The notes: generated by a model not told the origin, from the letters alone. 64,000 nt of DNA from Cyclobacterium marinum DSM 745 (GCF_000222485.1 NC_015914.1:5128001-5192000); one strand, 5' to 3'. Positions 8,282 through 17,305 are shown, numbered from the stretch's first letter. Made by a program: numbers and translations.

Positions 8282-10084
8282 TTACTTGACTACCTTGGCT
8301 CTGATCTTGGAAACTTCACTCGGGCTTATGGCAGTAGCTTTGTTTCCCCATCTGTTACGAATATAAGAAGTTATGGAAGCCACAGCATGGTCGTCCAAAA
8401 TGTTAGCATGAGGAGGCATATAGCCATTGAAAGTTTTTCCACGAACTGTGATCTCACCTTGTATGCCGTTCAGAATTGATTCAACAAGTATTTCAGGATC
8501 CCCAACAACGCGCTCGGATTGGGCTAGGGGAGGGAACCTGTTATTGTCCCCTTGCCCATTTCGCTGATGGCAGGTAGCACAATAAGTGTTGTAAAGAATG
8601 CCTCCTTCAAGCAATGAACCTTTGTCCAAATTATCCACGCCTTCAATAGGGGTTTTGATATATGTTTTATGAGCGGTTTGCCGCTCCATTTCTTTAAGTT
8701 GTTCATCTCCAAACTCATCTTTACTCCCTTTGAACATGACCCGCCAAATTTTACCTTTATTGGAATCAGATATATAAAGGGATCCATCAGGACCTTCAGC
8801 CAAACCCATGGGTCGATATTTGGCATCTCCCGTATTTTCTACCGTATCTACCCCGGCAAAACCATCTGCAAATACCTCCCAGTCACTTGCTATACCATCA
8901 GCTAATGGAACGAAGCAGACAATAAATCCTGATTGTGGGTATGGGGAGCGATCGGTGGACCCATGAAATGCAATGAAAACGCCTTGTTTGTAGCGTTCCG
9001 GAAATTGGTTTCCCTGGTAAAATAATAGTTCCATAGGAGCCCAATGCCCAGGGAATCCAACTACAGGATTATCAAATTCTGAAGCCCTGCCTACTATCTT
9101 ACCATCACCACCATAACCTGGGGACAAAACATTTTTACCTTGTAAATGGTCATAATAGGCATAAGGCCAGCCAAAATCAGCTCCTTCAGTTATTTTTACT
9201 AATTTTTCTGATGGTAATACTGCAGCTTGCCAAGATGAATATAATTTTGGGTATAGGGTATGAAAATTATCTATTCCGTTGACTACTCCATAAAGTTGGT
9301 CATCGAGTGGACTCCAAGTCATGCCGACAATGCTACGTAGTCCGGTTGCAAATTTAACGCCATCTGATTGAACTTGCCCTTCTCTGTTGGCATCAAACTT
9401 CCAGACCCCTGCATTCATCTCACGTTCAGGACTGGGATCTAAACCTTTTCCTTCCGGAGTACCTGTTGGTCCAAATATCTCAATATCTTGCCCTGCATCT
9501 GAAGGGGAACCAAACGGAATGTACATGTTTCCTTTCCCGTCAAAAGCAGCAGGTTTCGTCGTATGCCAATTCCGGGCTACATTGGGATGGGTATCTGTAA
9601 GGATAACTTCCGTTCTGCTACTAGGCACCAACTCTCCAGGATTTAATTTATTTCTCAAAACTTGATTAACAGTGCTTGTATACAAGTATCCATTGTAAAT
9701 GGTAACTCCCACAGCAGAACCGCCAACATCTTCATAGTCTCCAAAACGGACTACGGAGTCGGCTTTTCCATCTCCATTAAGATCTCGAAGGCCTATGGTA
9801 CCTCCTTGTTTATCTCTGGAAAAGCGCAGTTTGGCATAAATGTCTCCATTATCGTTAACGGCAATATGTCGGGTTGGGCCGGCACTGTCGATCACCACTA
9901 AGGCTTCAAATCCACCCGGAAGAATTAAACCACCGTTATCTTCATCAGCAGTAGGTAATACTCCTTGCTTATTTTCACAAGAAAAGCTGATTAGTAAAAC
10001 GGTGAATAAGATGTAATTCCAAAACCTATGGCAAGCGGAAAAATTCGTATAAACAAATTTGAGTAATCTAAATAAGCGGGGCAT
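8282..10084 (-). CDS. Sorbosone dehydrogenase-like propeller lipoprotein with C-terminal cytochrome c
   Basis: A 600-residue protein with a lipobox ending at Cys36. Residues about 50-455 form a six-bladed propeller of the L-sorbosone/soluble glucose dehydrogenase type (GLRSIVGMTWSP, ADFGWPYAYYDH, GLAEGPDGSLYISDSNKGKI); a dockerin-like calcium loop, DLNGDGKAD, lies near residue 101. The C-terminal domain is a class I cytochrome c with CATCH (502-506) and axial Met556 in GYMPPH. It probably oxidises a sugar or aldehyde in the periplasm and donates electrons to the respiratory chain. It lies 64 nt upstream of the other propeller-cytochrome gene on the same strand, so the two may be co-transcribed and work on the same route. 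Confidence 0.8.
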   Translation of the reverse strand: MPRLFRLLKFVYTNFSACHRFWNYILFTVLLISFSCENKQGVLPTADEDNGGLILPGGFEALVVIDSAGPTRHIAVNDNGDIYAKLRFSRDKQGGTIGLRDLNGDGKADSVVRFGDYEDVGGSAVGVTIYNGYLYTSTVNQVLRNKLNPGELVPSSRTEVILTDTHPNVARNWHTTKPAAFDGKGNMYIPFGSPSDAGQDIEIFGPTGTPEGKGLDPSPEREMNAGVWKFDANREGQVQSDGVKFATGLRSIVGMTWSPLDDQLYGVVNGIDNFHTLYPKLYSSWQAAVLPSEKLVKITEGADFGWPYAYYDHLQGKNVLSPGYGGDGKIVGRASEFDNPVVGFPGHWAPMELLFYQGNQFPERYKQGVFIAFHGSTDRSPYPQSGFIVCFVPLADGIASDWEVFADGFAGVDTVENTGDAKYRPMGLAEGPDGSLYISDSNKGKIWRVMFKGSKDEFGDEQLKEMERQTAHKTYIKTPIEGVDNLDKGSLLEGGILYNTYCATCHQRNGQGDNNRFPPLAQSERVVGDPEILVESILNGIQGEITVRGKTFNGYMPPHANILDDHAVASITSYIRNRWGNKATAISPSEVSKIRAKVVK

Positions 10085-10304
10085 AATCTGTCTAGTGTTT
10101 TAAAGGTTGTTAGCATTTTGAAGGGGTAATTTAACCTTACTGAGCCTAAAAATTCGCATCAGTCTTGCCATTTTTGTAGAAACTTTTACAAAAGGCGGAG
10201 TTTTTCGTCCTTACACCGCTTGGTTTCAAAGAGTTAAAATGCATTGTAAATCTGAATTTGTTGGGTAAATACCCATCTATTATAAAAGTGATTTAATTGA
10301 AAAA

Positions 10305-10340
10305 AATCCCCCTGTTTCCCCCTTAAAAGGTGGATTTGTG
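10305..10340. repeat. 36-bp interspersed repeat, copy A
   Basis: This copy matches the one at 10429-10464 at 30 of 36 positions. It has a C-rich half, a central TTAAA and a G-rich half ending in GGATTTGTG, so it can form a weak hairpin. It resembles REP-type non-coding elements. Confidence 0.6.
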
Positions 10341-10428
10341 CATTTTATATTTAGCGGATGCGGTTCACTTGCTAACTTTATCAGCCCGATGAATTATAGG
10401 AAATAAACATCAGATAGCCATTTACTAA

Positions 10429-10464
10429 AATCTCCCTTTTTCCTCCTTAAAGGAGGGATTTGTG
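10429..10464. repeat. 36-bp interspersed repeat, copy B
   Basis: This is the second copy, 124 bp downstream of the first and in the same orientation. Its core is a perfect palindrome, CCTCCTT-A-AAGGAGG (10442-10456), followed by GATTTGTG. The better palindrome suggests it is nearer the ancestral form than copy A. Confidence 0.6.
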
Positions 10465-10628
10465 TCCATATGAAGAGAAATCACCAGATATGTATAATTC
10501 CACACAGAATTCGCCTATAAGAAGAAATTTTCGGTAATTTGGTTTTAAGTTAGCGTCAGTAAGTAAATAAGACAGCCCTTTTATTTAGTAACCATACACC
10601 TTCATAAATTTAAAATCCTATACAGTCC

Positions 10629-11600
10629 ATGCCCTCAATTGAATCCCAAATCCTACAATGTACAGGAGCGACAGCCATTCTTAAGACTGCACAGGTACAA
10701 ACCTTATGGAGTGGTTATGGCACTATAAAACGCTATACATTAGAAGGAGGGAAGCAGAGGTCGATAATTGTGAAGCATATTTTACTTCCCGAGACCGGTA
10801 AGCATCCCAGAGGTTGGAACACGGATTTGTCCCATCAAAGAAAAGTCCAATCCTATGCAGTGGAAAGTTACTGGTACCAACATTATGCCCCTTTAACCAA
10901 TCCGAATTGCCGTGTGCCACAATTGCTACATGCGGAAGCTGAAGGAAACATGCGATTGCTAATAATGGAAGACCTCAATGCTTCAGGTTTTCCTATCCGA
11001 CCGAAGCCTGAAACCGTTTCAATTTCGGCTGCCAAAAATTGCTTGACTTGGCTGGCAAATTTCCATGGGAAATTCATGCAAGTTAAACCTAAAGGACTTT
11101 GGGAAATAGGCAGCTATTGGTACCTGGATACAAGGCCAGATGAGTTGGCAAAAATGAAAAATAAATCTCTAAAGCAGATGGCTTCAGCCATTGATCGGAG
11201 GCTTAATGAAGCCAAGTTTCAGACCTTAATACATGGAGATGCCAAGGTAGCAAATTTCTGTTTTGGTCCCGAAAACCAGGTGGCAGCTGTGGATTTTCAA
11301 TATGTGGGCAAAGGATGTGGCATAAAGGATGTGGCTTACTTTATTAGCAGTTGTTTTGCAGAAGAAGACTGCCAACACTTTGAAGAGGAACTGTTAAACC
11401 ATTATTTTAATGTACTTGAATCAGCGATGGATAATCATATTGATTTTCAAATGGTTAAACAAGAATGGTCAGTGCTTTATAAATATGCTTGGGCAGACCT
11501 ATACCGCTTCCTTGATGGCTGGAGTACAGGTCATTGGAAGATGCATGGTTACAGTAAACAACTTACACAAGCTGTAATAGAAGAACTAAATAGTGAATAA
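10629..11600 (+). CDS. APH-like small-molecule kinase (ecdysteroid-kinase-like)
   Basis: A 323-residue protein with the aminoglycoside phosphotransferase fold. The catalytic loop is HGDAKVANFCF (from His202, Asp204) and the metal-binding motif is DFQ (Asp222) in place of DFG/DWE. The sequence VKHILLP near the N-terminus probably supplies the ATP-binding Lys. The overall pattern (LLIMEDLNASGFP, then IHGDAKVANF, then DFQYVGKGCGIKDVAYFI) is closest to ecdysteroid-kinase-like/DUF1679 proteins. It should phosphorylate a hydroxyl on a small molecule in the cytoplasm; an antibiotic is possible but nothing points to one. The next gene, an inositol monophosphatase-family protein, starts at the base after its stop, so a kinase/phosphatase pair with a shared substrate or pathway is likely. 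Confidence 0.75.
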   Translation: MPSIESQILQCTGATAILKTAQVQTLWSGYGTIKRYTLEGGKQRSIIVKHILLPETGKHPRGWNTDLSHQRKVQSYAVESYWYQHYAPLTNPNCRVPQLLHAEAEGNMRLLIMEDLNASGFPIRPKPETVSISAAKNCLTWLANFHGKFMQVKPKGLWEIGSYWYLDTRPDELAKMKNKSLKQMASAIDRRLNEAKFQTLIHGDAKVANFCFGPENQVAAVDFQYVGKGCGIKDVAYFISSCFAEEDCQHFEEELLNHYFNVLESAMDNHIDFQMVKQEWSVLYKYAWADLYRFLDGWSTGHWKMHGYSKQLTQAVIEELNSE

Positions 11601-12476
11601 ATGCTCGAAAAAACCGATTTAGAAAAACTTTGCAAGGAAGCCATTGAAGCAAGCATAGAAGCTGGGAAATTGATACAATCACAGGTAGATCAATCTTATA
11701 GGCAACAAGAAAAGCAAGGAGGATATTCCAAGGCATCTCAGGTAGTGACCGAAGTTGATTTCAAGGCCCAGGCCATTATACTAAAACATTTGGCTCCCAA
11801 TATAGCCAAGCATGATCTGGGTTTACTCACAGAGGAAGCTGCAGATGATGAATCCCGCTTAATTAAAGATTATTTCTGGTGCATTGATCCTCTAGATGGG
11901 ACACTGCCATTTACCGAGCAGCGTCCTGGATATGCGGTTTCCATTGCTCTTATTTCTCGATCTGGAGATCCTATGGTCGGAGTGGTCTATATACCTGATG
12001 AGGATTTGTGTTTCAGTGCGATTAAAGGAGAAGGGATTGTACGAAATGGTCAATCTTTTAGTCTGGCAAAATCTTCCGATGATGATTCATTAAATATTTA
12101 CATAGACAGAAGTATGCAGGACGCAAGTTATTTTCAAGAACTAAAAGCCAAGATAAGGCAATGGGCAGAAGGTCAGAATCTTACCAATGTGTACTATCAT
12201 ATTGGTTTTGGCGCAGTTCGGAACGCATTGTCCGTTTTGTCTCATAGAAATGCTTGCTATTTTAAATTCCCCAGAAAGGAAAAAGGAGGAGGGAGCATTT
12301 GGGATTTTGCTGCCACTCGCTTAATTTTTGAAGAATTGGCTTTGCCTGTAACCAATAGTAAAGGAGATAATTTACACCTAAATTCTCCTGACACCACCTT
12401 TATGAACCAGCAGGGGGTTGTGTATGCCAGTAACCGGGCACTTGCCAACCATTTAAAACATTTCAATTTTTCCTAA
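11601..12476 (+). CDS. Inositol monophosphatase-family phosphatase
   Basis: A 291-residue member of the IMPase/CysQ/FBPase superfamily. Metal ligands are visible: the TEE motif (77-79), DPLDGT (96-101) and WDFAAT (234-239). The N-terminal VVTEVDFKAQ matches the usual TxxD strand. The enzyme should hydrolyse a phosphate monoester such as inositol phosphate or 3'-phosphoadenosine 5'-phosphate using two or three Mg2+ ions. Between DPLDGT and WDFAAT the residues differ from well-known SuhB and CysQ, so I do not assign either. It abuts the kinase-like gene with no spacer and is the last gene of the pair; an AT-rich 196-bp gap follows before a convergent gene. Confidence 0.8.
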   Translation: MLEKTDLEKLCKEAIEASIEAGKLIQSQVDQSYRQQEKQGGYSKASQVVTEVDFKAQAIILKHLAPNIAKHDLGLLTEEAADDESRLIKDYFWCIDPLDGTLPFTEQRPGYAVSIALISRSGDPMVGVVYIPDEDLCFSAIKGEGIVRNGQSFSLAKSSDDDSLNIYIDRSMQDASYFQELKAKIRQWAEGQNLTNVYYHIGFGAVRNALSVLSHRNACYFKFPRKEKGGGSIWDFAATRLIFEELALPVTNSKGDNLHLNSPDTTFMNQQGVVYASNRALANHLKHFNFS

Positions 12477-12672
12477 TAATAAAAAAATTAACATTATAAA
12501 ATTGAATTAGGTTAATATTGTAACCAAATTCTACTAATCCGCCAATGTCATTAGAAGTGTTAAAAGCCGCAGAAACTATTATTGCCAAGTATTCACTTTT
12601 ATTTGGCTCTTGATGCTGAAGCATAGCAAAGGGTCATTCTACCTATAAGGAAATGGTTAATGGGTACTTTAA

Positions 12673-13893
12673 CTAATTCATTTCTTGACTCAGGTAGTTT
12701 TTAAAAGGACTTTGCTGAAGCATTTCGGCATATGACAGGTAATCAATATAAGCTAGGTAAATTTCTTTTTTTAGCCTTGCAGCAATTGTTTCAGACTTTA
12801 TCATGCTCCTTTTCAACTGGATCATTACAACCGGATTGCTGCTTTTCATCTCTTGTAGCCTTTTTGCTAAAGCATCCACGTCCATACTTTCCAGTTGTTT
12901 TTCCAACTTTCTGTAACGTATAATAAATTGCTTGATCTTTTGTGAAGCCATATTAAATCCAGACTCTTGAAGGATATTTGCCTCATTCAACTCACCCTCA
13001 GCTTCGATCATTTCTAATTTTCTTTGCGTGATTTTGTTTTTATTAGGATTGAAAATAGGGATAGTTACACCCAATCCTATGCTCCATGGGCTTCGGTCTT
13101 GTTCAATTCGGTATTGCTCATATTTGGCTTGTAAATAGCCCATATCAATATTGGTTTTTTCCAATGCCATTTCGGATTTTGCCAATGCGATTTTCTTTTC
13201 TCGATAAGCAATTTCTCCTTCTCCGGTATTGATTTCTCCCAAAGCAGTGATCATTTGTAGCTTATCTATTGAAATTAGATCATCCATTGACCAGGAAATG
13301 GTCTGATTTTGGGCGTAGGGATACAATTTAGCAATTGTATTGATTAACTTATCTTCTTCAAAGTATAAATCTTCCAAAGAGGCGGTTTTTTCAATCTGCT
13401 CTATTTTTAACTCTGCATACTCATTGGCGTCAAAGAAACTTGAAAACTGTTGGGCTTCTAGCATACTAACTAATGCATCAGAAAGTTTTTGGTCATCTTC
13501 TTTCAAAGTTTTCTGCTCTTGTAAATAGGTCCACTCAATAATGGTTTCATACCGAATCTTTAACATGTTCTTTAGTTCACGCTGACGATCCAGACTGAGC
13601 AATTCTTGATAGGTATTAAAATATTCATTATTTCTTTTTACTTCCCAAGGGTTAGAAGGCTTAACTCGAAGGGCATATTCTTGACGCCCACCATCAAGCT
13701 GGTTACTTTCTGTACGTAGTTCCAATTCTTTGACTGGTGCCAGGCTATAGGGGGAAGCATTTAGATAACTGTCTTGTTCATCAAAAGACCGTATCAAAGG
13801 ATCTTCCAATACAGCTGTTAAAAATGATTCCATTGACACCTGAGCATGTGAAAACATGGGCAAGATTAAGCATAATATTAAAAGACACCTCAT
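12673..13893 (-). CDS. TolC-like outer-membrane channel protein
   Basis: A 406-residue secreted protein: signal peptide MRCLLILCLILPMFSHAQ followed by long heptad-rich helices with ILxR-like repeats and the repeat pair typical of outer membrane efflux proteins (first half to about residue 190; second half with GLGVTIPIFNPNKNK near 285). It is slightly shorter than usual TolC proteins (about 430-480). The expected role is an outer-membrane/periplasmic tunnel joined to the HlyD-like adaptor encoded 2 nt upstream. It is the last gene of a four-gene operon running from 16815. No ABC, RND or MFS pump gene is present, so its inner-membrane partner is probably the DUF4956 protein. Confidence 0.75.
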   Translation of the reverse strand: MRCLLILCLILPMFSHAQVSMESFLTAVLEDPLIRSFDEQDSYLNASPYSLAPVKELELRTESNQLDGGRQEYALRVKPSNPWEVKRNNEYFNTYQELLSLDRQRELKNMLKIRYETIIEWTYLQEQKTLKEDDQKLSDALVSMLEAQQFSSFFDANEYAELKIEQIEKTASLEDLYFEEDKLINTIAKLYPYAQNQTISWSMDDLISIDKLQMITALGEINTGEGEIAYREKKIALAKSEMALEKTNIDMGYLQAKYEQYRIEQDRSPWSIGLGVTIPIFNPNKNKITQRKLEMIEAEGELNEANILQESGFNMASQKIKQFIIRYRKLEKQLESMDVDALAKRLQEMKSSNPVVMIQLKRSMIKSETIAARLKKEIYLAYIDYLSYAEMLQQSPFKNYLSQEMN

Positions 13894-13895
13894 AA

Positions 13896-14882
13896 TTACC
13901 TGATCAAAACCTTTTCTCCATTGAAGAAGGCATTTTCTCCGGGAATCTCTATAAATACCTGTTGACCAAATGCCTTTATAGCTGTGGATTTTTGTAAAAT
14001 TTCAGGCAATTCGCTTACTGATCCATATCCAATGACTCTACCTGCTACTAGGTTTCTTTGTTGGTCATAGGAGGCTACATTAACTTCCTTGCCAACGCCA
14101 AAAGTGCTTGCTTTTTTTCCAACCAAATAAGCTACTACTGTGGTAGGATGAAGTGGATTAATTTCTAGCAATGGGGCATAAGCATCTACCTGTTCACCAG
14201 GTTTTACATACACTTTTTCTACTACACCGGAAGCCGTTGCATATTTATTTAATTTACCTTTTTCTGTTTGAAGAATCTTAAGTTCACTCTCCAATAGTTG
14301 GATTTGATTTTGCAGGATATGTTGATCGGCTTCACTTTCCTGAAGTAAATCTTCAATTTTAATGGCTTGGGCTTCCAAATGTCTTTCTTTTTGTACCTTT
14401 AACGAATTTAATTTTCTGGCCATAGGAGCACTGGCTTCAACTGCTTTTTCCGTAATAAATTGTTTGGTAAGGGCTTCATTCATATGCATTTCACTTTCCA
14501 GTTCCATTACCTTTTCGTCCAGCTCTTCTATTTCAATGCCATTTTCAGCCTTTATGTAAGCAATTTTTGCATTGGTAAGTTTGGCTTTTTCTCGCAATTC
14601 GGCTTTCGCCATGGAAATACGGTTGGAAAGGCGGGCAATGTCTACTTCTAATTCCTCACTGCTAAGTTCAACTAATAATAGCCCGGCTTCTACTTCCATT
14701 CCAGGTACCACATTGACTGATCTTACCAACGCTGTTTTTTCTGTTTTTACTTTGTATTCAGTAGTTTCTGCAATACCAATGGAAGCTTCACCACTTCCTT
14801 TGAAGTATTTGGCACTGATATACAACATGCTTACAAGCATGCACCCAATAAATACATAAAACCAATTTGTCATTTTCATCAT
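13896..14882 (-). CDS. HlyD/RND-type periplasmic adaptor protein
   Basis: A 328-residue protein with one N-terminal membrane helix (about 6-23), a split lipoyl domain (VRSVNVVPGMEVEAGLLLVE and ASGVVEKVYVKPGEQVDAYA), a long coiled coil between them (about 85-215) and a beta-barrel C-terminal part. This is the membrane fusion protein layout. Its start ATGA overlaps the stop of the DUF4956 gene by 4 nt and its stop is 2 nt before the TolC-like start, so the three are made together. The adaptor should connect an inner-membrane component to the TolC-like tunnel. The C-terminal domain is short compared with HlyD of type I secretion. Confidence 0.8.
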   Translation of the reverse strand: MMKMTNWFYVFIGCMLVSMLYISAKYFKGSGEASIGIAETTEYKVKTEKTALVRSVNVVPGMEVEAGLLLVELSSEELEVDIARLSNRISMAKAELREKAKLTNAKIAYIKAENGIEIEELDEKVMELESEMHMNEALTKQFITEKAVEASAPMARKLNSLKVQKERHLEAQAIKIEDLLQESEADQHILQNQIQLLESELKILQTEKGKLNKYATASGVVEKVYVKPGEQVDAYAPLLEINPLHPTTVVAYLVGKKASTFGVGKEVNVASYDQQRNLVAGRVIGYGSVSELPEILQKSTAIKAFGQQVFIEIPGENAFFNGEKVLIR

Positions 14883-15550
14883 CTATTTAATGTTTCATTG
14901 GAAGCTAATTTCAATTGAATAACTCCTTCGATATTTTCAAGGGCTTTTGCAAGGTCAGCTGTATTTGTATCTTTTTTTAAAGTTACTGCATATTGATACC
15001 TATATTGTTTGTCTGCATTTTGAGAAATGGACAATTCTCTAAATTCTATGCAATAAGTAGCAAGAAGTGATGTAATTTGCCTGATACCCTTAGCATCCAC
15101 CATTAAAAAGGTTAGCTGGCTATTATGCGTAAAACTTCGAAAAGGTGAAAAATGAAGCATAAAAGCAATCAAACAAAAGATAATTGTTCCGACAAAAGAT
15201 ATGGTATATCCATAAACTCCGATGGCCAATCCTGTACTTAATGCTGCAAACAAAAACAAAACGTCTCTTGGATCATCAACCCTGGTTCGAAACCGGATGA
15301 TGGCCATGGCACCAAAAACTCCCAAACCACGAGCCAGGCTGTCGCCTATGGCCATCATTACCAATGAAGTGACTACGGCTCCAAGCACCAGCGATTGGAA
15401 AAAATTATTGGGATAATATGTTCCTATAAAGGTTAACCTATGGGTTATGGCTATCACAGAAGATAGAATAAAGGCCCATATAAAGCCATAGGTTATATTT
15501 ACCAACTGAGGATATTCATATACAGGCTGGTCCGGAAATAATTCAAACAT
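14879..15550 (-). CDS. DUF4956 inner-membrane protein
   Basis: A 223-residue protein with four or five membrane helices in the first 145 residues and a soluble C-terminal domain of about 80 residues with an ACT-like alternation of strands and helices. The conserved DUF4956 core AMAIIRFRTRVDDPRDVLFLF is clear (a 21-residue block read in two parts: AMAIIRFRTRV and DDPRDVLFLF). The layout recalls MgtC/SapB proteins, which also carry an arginine-rich motif between helices and an ACT-like tail; that is inference. DUF4956 genes usually sit with CotH or VTC polyphosphate polymerase genes. Here it is coupled (4-nt overlap) to an adaptor and a TolC-like gene, suggesting it is the inner-membrane part of an exporter or an envelope sensor. 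Confidence 0.8.
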   Translation of the reverse strand: MFELFPDQPVYEYPQLVNITYGFIWAFILSSVIAITHRLTFIGTYYPNNFFQSLVLGAVVTSLVMMAIGDSLARGLGVFGAMAIIRFRTRVDDPRDVLFLFAALSTGLAIGVYGYTISFVGTIIFCLIAFMLHFSPFRSFTHNSQLTFLMVDAKGIRQITSLLATYCIEFRELSISQNADKQYRYQYAVTLKKDTNTADLAKALENIEGVIQLKLASNETLNR

Positions 15551-15561
15551 ATTTACCTTTT

Positions 15562-16815
15562 TTAGTCGTTAGATTGTCCCGGTGAAGGTGATGCTAAAGC
15601 ACTCCAGGATTCCCCACCATCTGAAGTCCTTCCAAAAGATATATCTTCACTTTGTTCCTCAAAAGAATAAGAATCTATGGTCCTTCCGTCAACATAAAAC
15701 AAACCTATAGCTTCTCCATCTGAGCTCAAGCTAAAATCAAGATGTAGCGTTCCCTGATCCGTGGAACCGTCGGCCCAAAGTAGTAAATAACCTCCCGCTG
15801 GTATGGTAGTGGCCTCAGGATCATCTGAAGGTATTTGGTACATAAATGGATCTTCCACATCATCTGACACGTACATTCCTCCAATATTTATGGCTGAGGT
15901 TCCGGCATTGTATATTTCTATCCAATCATCAAACTCTTCTTCACCGCTATCTGTATCCGGACAGCAATTCTCATTACTGGCCATAAACTCATTTATAAAA
16001 AGTTGGGGCAATACATCTGTATTGATTTCATACGATTCTGTATTTTCGGGCGCACTTGAAGGTTTGTAGGACGAGCTTCCATCAGTACCTATGACTTCAA
16101 CATAATAGGAAACAACAGCCTCTGTTGAAATTGCAGGAATTGTTCCTACATATGAAGTACCACTCTCATAGGTCATTTCTACCACTGTAAAAGCGCCATC
16201 ATCCAGCTGATAGTACAGATTCATTTCTGCCACAGTAGCTGTTGAAATTAATTCTGCCCAAATTTCTACACTTTCATCAAGTCCTGGTACTAAAGGGTTA
16301 CGATCGATAGAATTTATGGCAGGTGAACTACCATCACCATTTGAAGTACCTTGAGTTACCGTACCGGTTATCGCCCAGTCCCCAGATCCATCCGGAAATC
16401 TCGCATAAGATTGGCCCTCATCTAAATCAGGAAACTCCACTTGGTCAAGGACTGTTCCTACTCCATTTTCCAATACAACCAATTCGCCGGAGGAAGAGAG
16501 CTTAAAATTTGTGTTCAGTCCTGTTCCTAAATCATTACATAAAAAAACCAAATAACTCTTAGAGGCAATGCTTGTTCCAGAAGGAATGGCATATTCATTG
16601 CCCTCATCTGATAAAGTGTATCCTCCCAAGTCCACACTTGTTTCCTGTGGATTATACAGTTCAATCCAGTCTTCACCGGATGCATATATTTCATTGATAT
16701 AAATCTCATCAGCCACAGTGTCGGGCAAAATTTCTTCGTCTTCAGTACAAGCAAAAGAGAGTAGAGGAATAGCAAGGAAAAATTTAATGCGATTAAGGCT
16801 TTTAATCGTTACCAT
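15562..16815 (-). CDS. Lipoprotein with two lamin-tail domains
   Basis: A 417-residue lipoprotein with lipobox LLSFAC (Cys23). The longest frame begins at 16926, but this start gives a clean signal and a TAnnTTTG-type element (TAATTTTG, 16874-16867) lies inside the longer frame. Two lamin-tail domains are visible: residues 38-145 (INEIYASGEDWIELYNP) and 272-380 (INEFMASN, then DDWIEIYNAGTSAINIGGMY). Each ends in the usual DG-x-W-x-GxSN-like tail. An Ig/CBM-like region with repeated aromatic strands lies between. Lamin-tail domains are often attached to CotH spore-coat-like kinases, but none is present. It lies 12 nt upstream of DUF4956 and begins the operon, so it may be a surface-exposed partner or cargo of the exporter. 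Confidence 0.7.
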   Translation of the reverse strand: MVTIKSLNRIKFFLAIPLLSFACTEDEEILPDTVADEIYINEIYASGEDWIELYNPQETSVDLGGYTLSDEGNEYAIPSGTSIASKSYLVFLCNDLGTGLNTNFKLSSSGELVVLENGVGTVLDQVEFPDLDEGQSYARFPDGSGDWAITGTVTQGTSNGDGSSPAINSIDRNPLVPGLDESVEIWAELISTATVAEMNLYYQLDDGAFTVVEMTYESGTSYVGTIPAISTEAVVSYYVEVIGTDGSSSYKPSSAPENTESYEINTDVLPQLFINEFMASNENCCPDTDSGEEEFDDWIEIYNAGTSAINIGGMYVSDDVEDPFMYQIPSDDPEATTIPAGGYLLLWADGSTDQGTLHLDFSLSSDGEAIGLFYVDGRTIDSYSFEEQSEDISFGRTSDGGESWSALASPSPGQSND

Positions 16816-16866
16816 TGAGTTCAGATTTAGTTTGTCGGTTTCTTTTGAATTATTAGACGACAAAAT

Positions 16867-16874
16867 CAAAATTA
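16867..16874 (-). promoter_or_regulatory. Candidate -7 element for the lamin-tail/DUF4956 operon
   Basis: Minus-strand TAATTTTG matches the Bacteroidota -7 consensus TAnnTTTG; no TTG lies 19 nt upstream. The expected transcript start gives a leader of about 45 nt to the ATG at 16815. Confidence 0.35.
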
Positions 16875-17305
16875 CCCCTCGCTGAAAATCAAAAAAACAT
16901 AAATTTTTTAAAGAATTGGAACCCAAATAGTGCTATAATAATCAGGTTCACAGCCAAATAAGGTACAATCCAAAAATTCTTTTAGTTAAGAGATAATGTT
17001 TTGGAAAGAATAGGTCCCATCCACTGCTTCATTTCAATTTCCATGGATAGCTCGATAGCACTCTTAAGTAGAGAGAAAAAAGGAAATTAAAAATTTTTAG
17101 AATTAGTAGTTTTTACTAGGTATCTTCATGGAAAGCATTCTCTAGTAGATTTTCAAATCTTTGTTTTTTACTTCTCAAACTTTCTTAATCATGGAGGAGA
17201 GTACGCTATGTTCAAATATTAGGAGTTAATTGGAGTTTCAAACTAAATGTATTTTAAAGTTTATTTGATTTAAAATTAATCTAAATACCACTAATTATTT
17301 ATAAC
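16875..17305. other. AT-rich intergenic region between divergent genes
   Basis: About 430 bp between the lamin-tail operon and the Sel1-repeat gene. It is strongly AT-rich and I see no gene, repeat or terminator in it. It must contain the promoter of the plus-strand gene. Confidence 0.5.

Larger units (their letters stand above)
10085..10628. other. Intergenic region with two copies of a palindromic repeat
   Basis: The 544 bp between divergent genes contain no supported gene. A hairpin with arms TTTTGTA/TACAAAA lies at 10172-10193. Two copies of a 36-bp repeat are listed separately. The rest is AT-rich and should contain the promoters of both flanking genes, but I found no good TAnnTTTG match. 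Confidence 0.5.

Noticed and set aside
16816..16926. Longer N-terminus of the lamin-tail lipoprotein
   Set aside because: The extension lacks a signal peptide and covers a candidate -7 element; the start at 16815 gives a standard lipobox.
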